Assembly: GCA_039881045.1 (NCBI GenBank)
Contig: JAYWVB010000024.1
Span: 62,001-126,000 of the forward strand
Length of the DNA: 64,000 bases
Direction of reading: 5' to 3'
From: Chaetomium olivaceum
Taxonomy: Eukaryota; Ascomycota; Sordariomycetes; Sordariales; Chaetomiaceae
Program-made: the position numbers and the translations under genes
Notes under the pieces: model-generated
Told to the model about the DNA's origin: nothing
The model's input: only the letters and a program-made list of their open reading frames with translations
Databases searched by the model: none
Shown here: in pieces, positions 33,745 through 44,446 of the stretch
Numbering within the stretch: position 1 is the stretch's first letter
How the letters are laid out: each line of letters starts with the position of its first letter

Positions 33745-34774
33745 GGCTCCACCGAGGCTAGGATTTAGTTAGTGGCCGGCAAGTTCATCAAGAAGGTTTT
33801 CAAGAGAAAGGGTTTGGATATACGCCGATATGGATAGACTCCCATCTTCGCCAACCACATGAGGGAGGACGACACGTTCGGAGCTGGCAGCGCCTCTGGT
33901 CGGCATTCTAGCGACGGGCTGCGTTCGGGGCAGGATGGAAGATCAGAGTAATTTCCCAGGAAGATACTCGTTGCTAGGTAGCTTCGATAAAAAAGAAACC
34001 GTTGATAGCAGGTCGGAATAATATTTGATAAAAGAAGGAACGAATTGGGAAATAGAGCCGAGCCAGAAACAAAGTGGGACGGTGATGATAAGAAGCCGTA
34101 TGGCCAATGAGCGGACTGACGAACACGGACTAATATCAAGCAAGACACTACTATCCCACGGGAAACTAAATTGGCCCTGGGAGCTTGATAGTTGGGGGCA
34201 TCGGCATAAGTTGGTCTTTTACTCTACCCAATGGATGCCATGGTTTATTTACTGCCATGTGCTTGGAAAGTTGGACAAAGGGAACACTGCTGCGCCGCTC
34301 ATCGCTTCATTTCGTCCTTTTAGGGTAATCCCATGTCACCACAGTATGTACTTCAGCACTGTATACCATTTAAATATGTCTTAGTCGCCAAGCACGCCAT
34401 CCAATCACCCCTGGCTCGGCAGTCACGGATGGAGGGCCAACGACCTGTCCCGTGCATCTCAGAGTCACATTCGGTGATTCGAACGGCGGTTAAGGGGTGG
34501 CGCACTGGGTACCGAGCTGTCAAGTACATACTCGCCAAAGATTGCAGCGCCCTGCAGGTGAGTTCCAGACCACTGATGTGCTGACATTTGGCTGAGTTTC
34601 CAGTAACACAAACCTGTGCTCAAAGCCGCACTTGATGAATAACTGCTAAATCGGGGTCGGTAGATCGTCCCCATCCTACCAGCGCCTTGAAAGTCCACGC
34701 CAAACTCGACCAGAGGACCACACCGTGCCCAGCCACCATCTTTCCCACCCAGTGTCAGCAAGCAAACCACAACC
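33745..34774. other. Divergent promoter region between cupin and SDR genes
   Basis: About 1 kb without a supported gene, between two divergently transcribed cluster genes, so it may carry shared control sites. I could not identify a palindromic regulator site with confidence. Confidence 0.45.
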
Positions 34775-36079
34775 ATGTCGGCGTCACTCGCCTTTCCACC
34801 CGCCGCGGTATCACCGGCGTCGTTGCTCATCAAAACACAAATACGGACCAAGCCACGGCCACCACCAGCGTCAACAAACCTCGCAGGCAAAACAGCTCTC
34901 ATTACGGGCAGCAGCAGTGGCCTGGGCCGGGAGGCTGGCGAGCAGCTGCTCGGGCTCGGCTTGTCGCACCTGATCTTGGGCGTCCGCGACGGGCCCAAGG
35001 GTGAGCGCGTGGCGGCTGCGCTGCGGGCCAAATTCCCCAAGGCGCGCGTTGATGTCTGGACCGTCGAACAGGAATCCTACAATTCGGTTCGAGCATTTGC
35101 CGGCCGCTGTGCTGCTGATATCGACCGGCTGGATATCGTTATTCTGAACGCCGCGTTTGCGACCCCTGAGTGGCGTGTTACTGAGAATGTAAGTCGTTGG
35201 TCCTCTTTGCACGGTATACCCTACGACTTGTAGAACTCGGCGTGTTGTAGGAGTAGGAGCGGCGCTAGAACCCTTTTGGGCTTTGTGAGCGTCCCTACTG
35301 GCTTGGTACCCTTGCTCACTCACGCACTCCGGACCTAACCAACCCACGCGGCGTCTAGGGCCATGAAGCCATGCTACAAGTCAACTACCTCTCCACAGCG
35401 TTGCTCGCCATCCTGCTACTTCCCGTACTCAAGACCAGCGGCGCAAAGCACAGCAGCGGCCCCGGTCGGCTGACCATCGTCGGCTCCAACCTCGCCCTGA
35501 CCGAGGCGTTCCCCCCGAAGGACAAGGACCCCCTCCTTCCCTGGCTCGACAACGCCAGCAACGCCAAGTCCTGGGGGATGGTTGCCGCGCAGCACCGCCA
35601 GATCACCGCCAAGATCTTTGGACTGATGCTCACCCAGAAGCTGGGAGAGCTGGTTGACCCCGACCTAGTCATCGTCAACACGGTCGATCCGGGTACGTCT
35701 CGACGCTTCTTTCTCCCTTACTTCCGATAGACGGGTGTTAATATCACTCTCAATAGGTATGGTCAAAGGCACCGAAGTCGGCCGTCGCCTCCCCGTCCCC
35801 GCCAAAGCCTTCGTATGGGTGGTGTTCACGTTGTTGGCACGGACGGTCGAGCACGGCGCATGGACCTACCTCGACGCCGTGCTCGTCCAAGGCAGGGAGA
35901 GCCACGGCGGGTTTGTCGTCAACTGGGCGCTGCACCCCTTCCATCCGGACATGTACACGCCAGAGGGCCGCGCGACGACGGAGCGGGTGTGGCACGAGAC
36001 TCTGAAGGATTTGGCGGCGGTTGCGGATGTGCAGGGGGCGTTGGGTGAGGTTCGTCGGGGGGAGGGGGGAAGTGCGTGA
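34775..36079 (+). CDS. Short-chain dehydrogenase/reductase, RDH-like, lacking the catalytic tyrosine (356 aa)
   Basis: Exons 34775-35188, 35359-35692 and 35757-36079, with clean GTAAGT/GTACGT donors and TAG acceptors. The cofactor site is GKTALITGSSSGLGREAG, with LDIVILNAAFATPEW for the NAG block and RLTIVGSNLALTE carrying the serine. In the place of YxxxK the sequence reads HRQITAKIFGLML: the lysine is kept but the tyrosine position is Gln. The NTVDPGMVKGTE block is normal. There is a proline-rich N-terminal extension of ~35 aa. Either the protein uses another acid/base residue or it is a non-catalytic or altered-function member. It lies inside the putative tailoring cluster. Confidence 0.85.
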
Positions 36080-36342
36080 TGGTATTACCATGTAAGACAA
36101 GTAGCCAGGGGACGGTGAAACTAGGTAATTAGGATATCGTCATTTTATCTAAGGTATCTAAACATTTATTTGGAATTATCTTTTATTTAGCATGAGTCAT
36201 CACCCTTCAACCATTCCCAAGCCCATACAAGTACACCTCTCTAGTTAAAGCATCATAACGGTCGTATACCCACGCGCTCAAAACCCCCATAAAAAGAAAC
36301 GTTCCCCTTTAGCCCATCAAAGCCATACCAACGATAACTGAA

Positions 36343-37547
36343 TTACCTATTGGAACCCCCTTGCGTCCTCTCCTCCAGCCCGCCCGTCCTATCCTCCAAA
36401 TCCACCCTATGATGGTCCCCATCCACCGAATTTCCCGCCGACTCAACCGCCCTCGACGACTGTTTAGAGCCCGGGTGAGAACCACCATCTCGCTTACCGG
36501 CCGGGGAAAGATTATAATCCGACACCATATACGACTCGCCCTCCATCGTATCGCGGTACCCCCTCCCTGCTTGCGGCGCCGTACCACAAACCGGTCCCAC
36601 AGCGGCGTCAGCGCGGGCACCGAGCCGCACAACACGATCAGCGTGATCTCGATGGACGCCCACACGGCCAGCGCGTACAGGTCCCAGGTCAAGTCAGCCG
36701 CCACGCCGAGGCTCTTGCTGGCCAGCACGGTCTTGATGACGGCAGCGATGCCCGTGAAGGTGGTCAGCCCCAGGAGGGTGATCAGCGTGAGTTTGCGGCG
36801 GAGCGGCATGTGCAGGCCCCAGATGATGTGAACGGGGAGGAGGGCGAGGTAGAAGTCGGCAAAGGCTTGGAAGGCGGCCGTGAAGGTGTTGTAGTTGTAG
36901 ACGGCGGCCTTGTCGAGGCAGGATACGGTGTTGGTCGCCATGCCGACCAGGTCCCAGAGGTTGGACGGATCACCACACTGGAAGAGTACGAGTAGGACGT
37001 CGAGGGCCGATGTCAGGGCTGTCAGGATGATGAGCGCCCATAGTGACCACACGTGCCACTTGACTGAGGACTGCTTGATGATGCGCAGGATAGTAAACGC
37101 AACGGCCATCTTGCCAAAGGCCGTGCAGGGGATGCCGAAGGCCTGTAGCACCACCTGCAGCTTGACCTGATACTCCTTTTCGGCGAGGGTGAGGTAGGCA
37201 AAGTGTCGTGTGCCCCCAGACTCGCCGATCAATATGGCCGCCACGCCCAGAGCAACGAATGTCAGCTGTGACTTTGTTGTTAGCACTGCGAGCGTGGATA
37301 GAATGAGTATGCATTGTGTTCATTGGATAAGGGGTTGGGTAGTTCGAGAATTGAAGAAACCATCACGAACCCAGCAGGCGGCCATGTATATGTCGTCGGT
37401 GCCCAGGATACGGCTGTACGTGCGTGCCCATATCCGCAGGGCCATAACGATGGTCGAAAGCGCTACCAAAGCCCCAACAACGCCTTCCAACGAAGCGCGG
37501 CGGTCTGTGTCTGGCCCAATGGCGGGCGTTTCTGGGATTGGGTCCAT
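36343..37547 (-). CDS. Fungal rhodopsin-domain integral membrane protein (7 TM, ~366 aa), frame break in the tail
   Basis: Exons 37547-37371 and 37265-36343. The donor is GTTCGT and the acceptor follows a GTGCTAACAAC branch site. The start chosen is MDPIPETPAIGPD; an in-frame ATG 20 codons upstream is possible. Seven hydrophobic segments are visible: GVVGALVALSTIVMALRIWA, LTFVALGVAAILIG, GIPCTAFGKMAVAFTILRII, WALIILTALTSALDVLLVL, FADFYLALLPVHIIWGL, TLITLLGLTTFTGIAAVI and YALAVWASIEITLIVLCGSV. The paired cysteines QCGDPSNLW and SCLDKAAVYNY are typical. At the C run 36559-36563 one base is missing. The restored cytoplasmic tail is GYRDTMEGESYMVSDYNLSP and ends at 36343, rather than the basic non-homologous read to 36309. 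Such proteins occur in metabolite clusters and as PTH11-like receptors; the role here is open. Confidence 0.8.
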
Positions 37548-38274
37548 GGTGTGTCTGTGTTGGGTGTGTTGCTTGGGCCTAGTTGACTGCTTCGCTCGAG
37601 GCGCCAAAGCCCACGAATCTTGGAAAATCGGGAATGAGTTACGCTTGCTTCGTTTTTGATGTCGATGTCCAAGATGGGGTCATAACATTCATGGCCGGCT
37701 CTGGGGGGTTCGGAGATCGGATGCCAGGCCGCTGCATGAACCCATTTTCTCCAGAGGGTGCTGCAGCCGTGCCTTCGGCGTGCCACTGAAATGCAGATTT
37801 ATCAGGCGTTTTCCAGGCGCTAATAACGAATTACACTCTTTCCGGCAGCGTGGCACAGCACTAAGGGCCCGAGGTGTGCGGTACAGCGGTAGGTGTGTGG
37901 TAGCATAAGTGCTCATTGTAGGCCGAGCCAGTACCAATATGCAAGCCCAAAGTAACCCAACAAGATTCCCCAAATGCACCTGGGTCTTGGTTGCTTTCTG
38001 GGCCGTGCTATTCACTGTGTGGTGTAAAAACATGCGGACTCAAACCCCTGATTCGTGCATTTCAGGCTGGAACAGGGATTACAAATGTCGCACAATGTTG
38101 CTACTAAAAGGGGAGTACTGGGACCTGCTGCTTCGTGACTGCTCCTCTGTGACTGCTACCTTTTATGTCCTCTTAATCTCGACCCGGTTTTCCCTCGCTT
38201 ACCTGAGGAGTCAGGAGCCAGAGCGTTCACCCCTCACAGCCTCACAGCAGTCACACCCACTTCGACCAGTAGCG
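37548..38274. other. Divergent promoter region, rhodopsin-like gene / FAD oxidase
   Basis: The frame of the FAD oxidase is open back to 37909, but with GTG as the first codon and no conserved content. I place the oxidase start at 38275. No other feature is supported. Confidence 0.45.
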
Positions 38275-40010
38275 ATGAGCCCCAAGGTCAAGACCAAAGA
38301 CGCTCACCGTCCGTCCCGGGGACTCGCGCTCCCACTCGCCGTTGCTGTAGCGTTTGCAGCCGTTGGCGCGATCCTCGCCGCTGTTTGGCCCGAGCTTGGC
38401 CCCTATCTCTTCACCACCACCTTGGCATGGGCAGCCAACAAAGTCGGTCTTGGCCCGAACCCCGAAGCGCTTGCGACGAGTACCTGCCACCGGCTAAAGG
38501 TAGAATTCGGCTCCATAATCTCGCTGCCGTCAGATGCGACATACACCGCCCTGACCGAAGACAACTGGTCCCAGTCGTGCTGGCTGCCGGCCGCCTGTGT
38601 GGCGCAGCCCGCCCGCGCCGCAGACGTGCAAGAGCTTGTCTCGGCACTTGTCGCCGCCAAGGTTCCCTTTGCTGTCCGATCCGGGGGCCACTCGCCGAGT
38701 CCGCGCGACGCGTCCATCGGCCGAACAGGCGTGCTGATCGCCTTAGACAAGTTGAACCAGGTCACCTACGATCCATCCACGACGCAAGTCACACTCGGCG
38801 CCGGCGCCAAATGGGACGCCGTCTACACGCTGCTGGACACGCACAATGTCAGCATGGTCGGCGGCCGTGTGTCATGCCCGTGGGCATCGGCGGACTGACC
38901 CTAGGCGGCGGCTTGTCGTACTTGTCTGACCTGCACGGTCTGGTCTGTGATAACGTCGCCAGCTTCGAGGTGGTGCTGGCTGACGGCAGACTCGTCGAGG
39001 CCAGTCTGAGCTCGCATCCAGACCTTTTTTGGGCACTCAAGGGGGGATCCAACAATTTCGGTTCGTCTTCGGTTTCCTCCTTTTTGCTGCCCAGTCCATT
39101 CTCCGGACCCATCCACCCCGTCTCCAATGGTTCCTCCGCATGAGCCGTCTTGTGTAACCCCCCTGCTGACCGCATGCTTACCGCGCGCCGTAAAAATTCA
39201 GGTATCGTCACATCTTACCGGGCAGCCACCTACCCGATCAAGGACTGCTGGGGTGGCATGCTTGTTTTTGGACCCGACCAGCTCCCCGACGTGCTGCAGG
39301 CCTACAACGAGTACCAGCACACCACCGACAAGGATCTGCACGCCAATCTGGTGCTCAACGTCGCCGTCACCAACGCATCGGTGCTCGTGACCCTGGTCTA
39401 CCTGCAGCCCGTGGAGCGTCCTGCGGCATATGCTCCCTTCTACAAGCTGACCCCGGCTTCCGATCTCACGGGCTTTTACACTCTGCATGAGATCATGGGC
39501 ATGTTCCCGCTGCCAGATCTCCAGCGCAAGATGTGGTACACCAGCTCCTTTGAGCCAAGCCCGTCCATGTTTGCAGGGCTCGCCGAGATCTTCAAAAAGG
39601 CTCCCGAAGTGCCGCGGCTCGCCGAGCTCACGGCAGGGACCATGATCCTCACCCTGCAGCCGATCCACCCCAACGTCGTTCGGCAAGGGCAAGCCAAGGG
39701 GGGCAACGCGCTTGGCCTGGAGCCGCGTACCCAAACTTGGTTCGGTCTCAACTACGGTTGGTGGAATGCGGAGGACGACGGCACAGCCCTGCGTCTGGTT
39801 CCGGCCCTCCATCGGCGCGTCCAAGACCTGGCCAAGCGCGAGCGTGTCTCACTCGACTACATCTTTATGAATGATGCCTTCCACCGGCAGCCCGTTATTG
39901 CCTCTTACGGGCGTGACAACGTCAAGCGTCTCCGGGCGGTGCAACGGGAGTATGATCCAAAGCGGGTCTTCCACAAACTGGTGCCTGGGGGCCAGAAGGT
40001 TCCCGCATGA
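38275..40010 (+). CDS. Membrane-anchored FAD-linked oxidase, BBE/PCMH type (~531 aa), one frame break
   Basis: Exons 38275-39060 and 39202-40010; the 141-nt intron has a GTTCGT donor and TTCAG acceptor. Starts MSPKVKTKDAHRPSR, followed by a hydrophobic signal-anchor (LALPLAVAVAFAAVGAILAA). The FAD domain has FAVRSGGHSPSPRDASIG with the FAD-linking histidine, then LGAGAKWDAVYTLL, GLTLGGGLSYLSDLHG and WALKGGSNNFGIVTSY. The usual linking Cys is absent near VGGRV...MPVGIGG. At 38871-38874 the frame breaks: one base more would join VGGRV(S) to MPVGIGGLTLGG, whereas as written it hits TGA at 38896-38898. The BBE end is FMNDAFHRQPVIASYGRDNV. It is related to the 30.6-32.4 kb oxidase. The hydrophobic N-terminus suggests endomembrane location, fitting the membrane prenyltransferase next door. 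Confidence 0.85.
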
Positions 40011-40309
40011 TCAGCGGCGTGTAGGTACCTACATAAGGTACATACACAGTATGTACCTACCTACCTCTGTGGGACTGGCTCAGGATGGATTTCATCTCGT
40101 ATTGTTGATCCAATTCGGAGCCATTGGCCCCGCAAGGCATAATCCGAACTCGTGCTTGTATTTCGATAGGACTTATATACGTCTCATAGTGCCGTGTCCT
40201 GGTTGCGTGGTACCCATACCCGGCAGTTCGTAGTGCGCACATTGCATAAGTTCCCGCTTCTGCACAGACTTCAGCCCTATTTCCCCCCTTGTCCCGCAGT
40301 CTACATACG
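40011..40309. promoter_or_regulatory. Short spacer with clustered GGTAC/GTACC repeats
   Basis: The 300 nt between FAD oxidase and prenyltransferase open with overlapping GTAGGTACCTAC and GGTACATAC units at 40021-40066. This is the densest group of the dispersed TAGGTACC motif in the window. The rest is presumably the prenyltransferase promoter. Confidence 0.4.
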
Positions 40310-41623
40310 ATGGACAAGATTGGTGCCACCACGGTTCAGTCCCGGCGCGGGCACCGTTCCAAACCCGAACCCGAACGGCCGGCCCCAGCGGCGGCCCCCT
40401 CCGTCTCGGTACAATACAGCAGCGGCCGTGTCACGGGCTGGGTCTCACATCTACCGTCGTCCTGGGTTCCCTATGTGCAGCTGGCCCGACTCACCCTGCC
40501 GGCCGCCCTCATTCTTATTTATTTCCCTACTCTATTTGGCGTGCTCCTCGCCGCCATTCTCGCCCGGGGTGGTGGCGGCGGCAAGGGGAACATGACGGGG
40601 AACTTCGACTTCCCCCAACCCTGGTGGCACACCTGTCTTCTCTTGCTGGCAGCCTCCTTCTTCTTCTCCAACGCCGCGCACGCGTGGGACGACCTCGCCG
40701 ACGCCCCCATCGACATACTGATCCCGCGAACGGCGCGCCGCCCCATCCCCCGCGGTGACGTCTCCCGGCTAGCGGCCTTGGCCTTCGTCCTGGCCAACGG
40801 CGCGGGCGCCGGCATCACCCTGCTGGGCTTCCCCGACCCCGCCGGTGCATTCCGCTACGCCCTCCCCAACATCCTAGCAACCATCTACTACCCCTACGCC
40901 AAGCGCCACACCAACCTCCCGCAGCTGGTGCTCGGCTTCTGCCTGGCCTGGGGCATCGTCATGGGCGCCGTTGCCGTCGGCTGCGAGCCCTTCGCCTTGG
41001 GCGACCTCATCCGGCTGAACCCCAACAACAACTTACCACACGTCCTCTCCCCTCACCTCCCACAGGGGCATCATCGCGCCCTCCCCATCCCCAACCCGAC
41101 CTCTCTCCCGCCCACGCTCACTCTCAACCTCGGCACCCTCCTCCCTTTCACCTCCCTCCCTTTCAACGCCCCAACCTTAACCCTTTCAACCCCGTTTCTA
41201 ACACTGCTCACCGCCTCCGCCCTCTGGTCCGCCATCTACGACACCATCTACGCCGCTGAGGACATCGAAGCCGACCTGCGCCTCGGGCTGGGCAGTCTGC
41301 CCGTGCTGTGCGGTCTGCAACGTACCAAGGCCGCGTTGTGGGGTCTGCTGGTGATCCTCGCGGGTTGTCTGGTGGCGTGCGGGATGTCGCTGCCGGGTGG
41401 TGACGGCGGTGGTGGGGCGGCGGGGTGGGTGTATTATGTGCTGGCGCCGGGGGGGTGTACGGCGGCGCTGGGGGCGATGGTGTGGAGTGTGGATTTGAGG
41501 GATGCGAGGAGTACGTGGTGGTGGTTTCGGTATGGATATTGGCTGGTTGGGGGGGCGTTGGTGGGCGGTTTGGGGAGTGAATTGGAGGTGGTGGGGGTTA
41601 GACTGGGGGGGTGGGGGGGTTGA
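40310..41623 (+). CDS. UbiA-family membrane prenyltransferase (437 aa)
   Basis: Multi-pass membrane enzyme transferring a prenyl group to an acceptor. The start chosen is the ATG giving MDKIGATTVQSRRG. The first Asp-rich motif is AHAWDDLADAPIDILIPRTA, followed by RRPIPRG. The second is YDTIYAAEDIEADLRLGLGS. Both are the Mg/diphosphate sites of the family. Hydrophobic helices include LPAALILIYFPTLFGVLLAA, WWHTCLLLLAASFFFSN, LVLGFCLAWGIVMGAVAV and LWGLLVILAGCLVACGMSL. A Pro/Thr/Leu-rich insert of about 65 aa (~240-305) replaces a usual loop-helix region. Related UbiA enzymes make fungal meroterpenoids, and some act as UbiA-type terpene cyclases. Acceptor and prenyl length are unknown. It is the only enzyme in this cluster that builds carbon skeleton. 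No frame break. Confidence 0.88.
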   Translation: MDKIGATTVQSRRGHRSKPEPERPAPAAAPSVSVQYSSGRVTGWVSHLPSSWVPYVQLARLTLPAALILIYFPTLFGVLLAAILARGGGGGKGNMTGNFDFPQPWWHTCLLLLAASFFFSNAAHAWDDLADAPIDILIPRTARRPIPRGDVSRLAALAFVLANGAGAGITLLGFPDPAGAFRYALPNILATIYYPYAKRHTNLPQLVLGFCLAWGIVMGAVAVGCEPFALGDLIRLNPNNNLPHVLSPHLPQGHHRALPIPNPTSLPPTLTLNLGTLLPFTSLPFNAPTLTLSTPFLTLLTASALWSAIYDTIYAAEDIEADLRLGLGSLPVLCGLQRTKAALWGLLVILAGCLVACGMSLPGGDGGGGAAGWVYYVLAPGGCTAALGAMVWSVDLRDARSTWWWFRYGYWLVGGALVGGLGSELEVVGVRLGGWGG

Positions 41624-42219
41624 GTGGTTGGGAGCGGTGGGATGCAACTCTTACGAAACGGTGGGCAAGATGGAAGAGGGAAAAGGGCGTTTGGTCCTAA
41701 TACTTTGTACGGCTTTGTGGGAATTTGAACTGTGAGTTCGATGGTAGGTCCGCAACAAGGGGAGGAAAGTGATACGGGGCTTGAAGCCTCACAGGTGCTC
41801 GTTGCATGTGTGAATATAACTACTTCTTTTTACTCCGCGGTCTTTTGTCACTCGTAATAGGTGTTTCCAGGGCACTGCTAATCCAGAAAAGTGTCCAAAA
41901 CTGACCATTCTCGAGACATAAACAGGCTAAGGCCTCTGGCCTGCCGTTATCATGCAACCCCGGCCACACCCCGAAGGTCCTACCTATGTGAAGAGCCTCT
42001 TTTCTTCGATGTCTCGGGACACTATATGTAAATTGCACGTCGGACCTAGGTATTTTGCCTTAATTAATCTAGACATGTTCTGCGGAGCAATGACACACCC
42101 TCTAAGGACTCAATTCATCTTAAAGGTCTGAAGTCATCACTCCTGAGTCGGCATGCGTAGCCCTACCTAGTCAATTCTTGCCTTAGCAACATGTGTTTCC
42201 TTCATCCTCTATCAAGCTC
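41624..42219. other. Convergent intergenic stretch, nothing recognised
   Basis: 3' ends of the prenyltransferase and methyltransferase genes face each other. No gene or repeat of note apart from a CCTAGGTA motif at about 42047. Confidence 0.5.
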
Positions 42220-43193
42220 TCAGCTCGACGGAAACCGAACGCGGAACGATAGAATGACCGGCAGCTGCGGGAAGTTGGTGGTGGCTTCAACCCTATCTGG
42301 CTCTGCATCCTCTTCGGTGAAGGCCAGCTCCTCCATGGCATCCATGACCATCCCGGCCTTGAAAAAGGTGCCGAACAGCTCATGCAGCGGGGCGGTGGAA
42401 GTATATCTGTCATCGTCAGTAAAGTGAATGTCGACGCCGTCCACTTAACAAACCTGTTTCACCGGCTGTCCAGGGATGGCGATGCCCAGCGATGGGGGCA
42501 CCGACATGTACTCCCGGATCATCCGGCCCCGAGACACCTCATACTCGCCCGTCGCGGGGTCATAGTTCATCTCGATACTCCGTGTGTTCTTGGACGTGAA
42601 GAAGACGGGATGCAGCAGCGTCGCCACGAACCTGCCACAATCTCAGCACGCTGACAAGGCAGTCTAATCGCCTCCCCAGATTGGCTATCCGGGGGATGTT
42701 CAACTCACACCCCACCCTCCTTCAAAAGCCCCCGCAACGCTTTCGCGAGCGGGTCCAGGTCCGCAATGTCCATGGCCGCCATATTCAACAACACAACATC
42801 AAACGACCCCTCCGCCGCCAATGCCGCCAGCTCCGCCTCGCTCGTGGCATCCACCTTGCGGAAACGAATTCCCTCTTCGGGCGTGCCGGGCTCGCAATGG
42901 CCCTTTGCCAGCGCCAGCATATTCTCACAGGCGTCCGTGGCCAGAACCGAGGCACCGCGGCGGGCGAGCCAGCGTGCGCACAAGCCGTTGCCTGTCGCCA
43001 GCTCGAGGGCGCGACATTCTTGGCCTTCTCTTTGAGGCAGCGAGGGTCCGATCAGACGGGCAAGGGAGGGCTCTTGTAGGCGCTTCCAGTACTTGTTGCC
43101 GTGCTTACCGATGCTGCTGTCCCAGTAGGCCGCGTTGTCTTCCCAGCTGGCAACGGCTTTCGCTGAGAGAACGGGGAGGGGTTCGGCGGCCAT
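42220..43193 (-). CDS. SAM-dependent methyltransferase (~282 aa), one homopolymer frame break
   Basis: Exons 43193-42709, 42631-42454 and 42406-42220. The class I fold is shown by RALELATGNGLCARWLARRG (motif I), SVLATDACENMLALAKG, RFRKVDATSE and GSFDVVLLNMAAMDI, then DPLAKALRGLLKEGG. After the second intron the sequence reads IYFHRP and slips at the G run (plus strand) 42389-42392. With three instead of four it continues LHELFGTFFKAGMVMDAMEE to TGA at 42220-42222; as written it stops at once. The PVKQ(I)YFHRPLHELFGTFFKAG tail is normal for ubiE/Coq5-like natural-product O/C-methyltransferases. It is the last gene of the putative cluster; target unknown. Confidence 0.85.
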
Positions 43194-43885
43194 GGCAGTG
43201 GTTTGGGTTTGAGCGGGGTGATGAGTGGACTTGCCGAAGCTAAGTTGACGGAAGATTCGAATGGAGGGCGTGTAGTTCGATTAAAGTCTACTTATACGAC
43301 ATCAGTTTGGGCATCAGGACCGTCCCCCCCGCGGAACACGAGATGCAGCCACCCCGGGTGAGTCAGGCCGGACAGGAAACGGACGTGACTTGCATACAAT
43401 GCTGCACCGCTGGTTGGTTGTCCCCTGTGGGGAAGACGCAGGATCAAGTAAGACGGGTATGGAAACAAAGACTCTCCCGACTGATATCAGGAAGCAGATG
43501 TAAGATGAAATCTCGATAGAGATGACGTATGAACGGACGAAACGGTAGGTGGAAAAGGGGCCCCAGTCCTGGGAGCTGGGTACATTACCTACCCTGCCCC
43601 TTTCTCCTCGAATAGAAGCTCAAGTAGAAGCCGTGGCCCAATCAATGAGCTAAACCTGTCGTTGAAAGTCCCAGGTCAATCCAATGGGTTGTCTCGTTTC
43701 ACCCCGGGTTAAGCCCAGCTATACCCAATCTAAGGCAGGTCGGTATTCAACCTGACTTGGGGCCTAGCAACGGGGATTGTCTCCAGCTTCCCCATCCCCC
43801 AGTGCCATGACCCCATCCTTTTCCAGCCCGACCCTCACCCCCTGGTCCCCCTCCTCCCCTTCCTTCCCAACTCAGTCCCCTGCCC
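43194..43885. other. Intergenic stretch, nothing recognised
   Basis: Promoter side of the methyltransferase and 3' side of the secreted-protein gene. The end is C-rich. No supported feature. Confidence 0.5.
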
Positions 43886-44446
43886 TCAAGCAATCACTAT
43901 CCTCCAATCCAGCCTGACCTGCGCCTGGCCCTTCTCCCTCCGACACCACACTCCACTCCTTACCCCAATCCTCCCCGCCTTCGCCACGCCCTCACCAGCA
44001 TGCGCCCTGATATAAAACGCCATGTCATTCGTCCCAAACCGATAATCCACCAGCCCCGCCTTGCCCGGGCTATCATTCTCGCGGCTCAACCGCACCTCAA
44101 ACGCACAACTGCCCTGCGCCGCCAGCCGCGTCCACCGGTCCGCTCCCGCGGCATCGTCCAGCGCGCGCGTTTCCGCGGCCGAGACGGTCCAGTACCCCGG
44201 CCCTTGGTTGGCTTCGTACAGGGCTTTGCAATCCTCTGCGAGGGGCGTGTTGTCGCCGTGCGTGACGTGGACGGTGGCGGCTTCGCCGCAGTAGTCGTTT
44301 TCGGTCGGGGGCGAGGGGTGGTACTCGGCGCGTTTGGAGATGGTACGGGTCAGGGTGGTGGGATTGAGTATCGTGGTAGGTGCGGCGAGGGTGGTGGCTG
44401 TGAGGGTTGTGAGCCCGGCAAGGAGGAGGCTTTTGAGGGAGGGCAT
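43886..44446 (-). CDS. Ecp2/Hce2-type secreted effector-like protein (186 aa)
   Basis: Single exon. Signal peptide MPSLKSLLLAGLTTLTATTL followed by A/AP, then a pro-like stretch ending in a KR Kex2-type site (TISKRAEYHPSPP). The mature part resembles the Hce2 family (homologues of Cladosporium fulvum Ecp2, Pfam 'putative necrosis-inducing factor'): NDYCGEAATVHVTHGD, PLAEDCKALYEANQ with GPGYWTV, RLAAQGSCAFEVRL and RIGVRSGVWCRR. Four cysteines are placed as expected for two disulfides. Family members are secreted; some cause necrosis in plants, while others, in saprotrophs, may act against other microbes or on self. The window does not show which applies. No frame break. Confidence 0.7.
   Translation of the reverse strand: MPSLKSLLLAGLTTLTATTLAAPTTILNPTTLTRTISKRAEYHPSPPTENDYCGEAATVHVTHGDNTPLAEDCKALYEANQGPGYWTVSAAETRALDDAAGADRWTRLAAQGSCAFEVRLSRENDSPGKAGLVDYRFGTNDMAFYIRAHAGEGVAKAGRIGVRSGVWCRREKGQAQVRLDWRIVIA

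Noticed and set aside
36309..36560. Basic C-terminus of the rhodopsin-like protein as read without a shift
   Set aside because: Composition changes abruptly at the C run 36559-36563, and the alternative frame gives a normal polar tail.
39150..40010. Second half of the membrane FAD oxidase as a separate gene
   Set aside because: A spliced and shift-corrected model joins it smoothly to the upstream FAD domain; the half alone lacks the FAD site.
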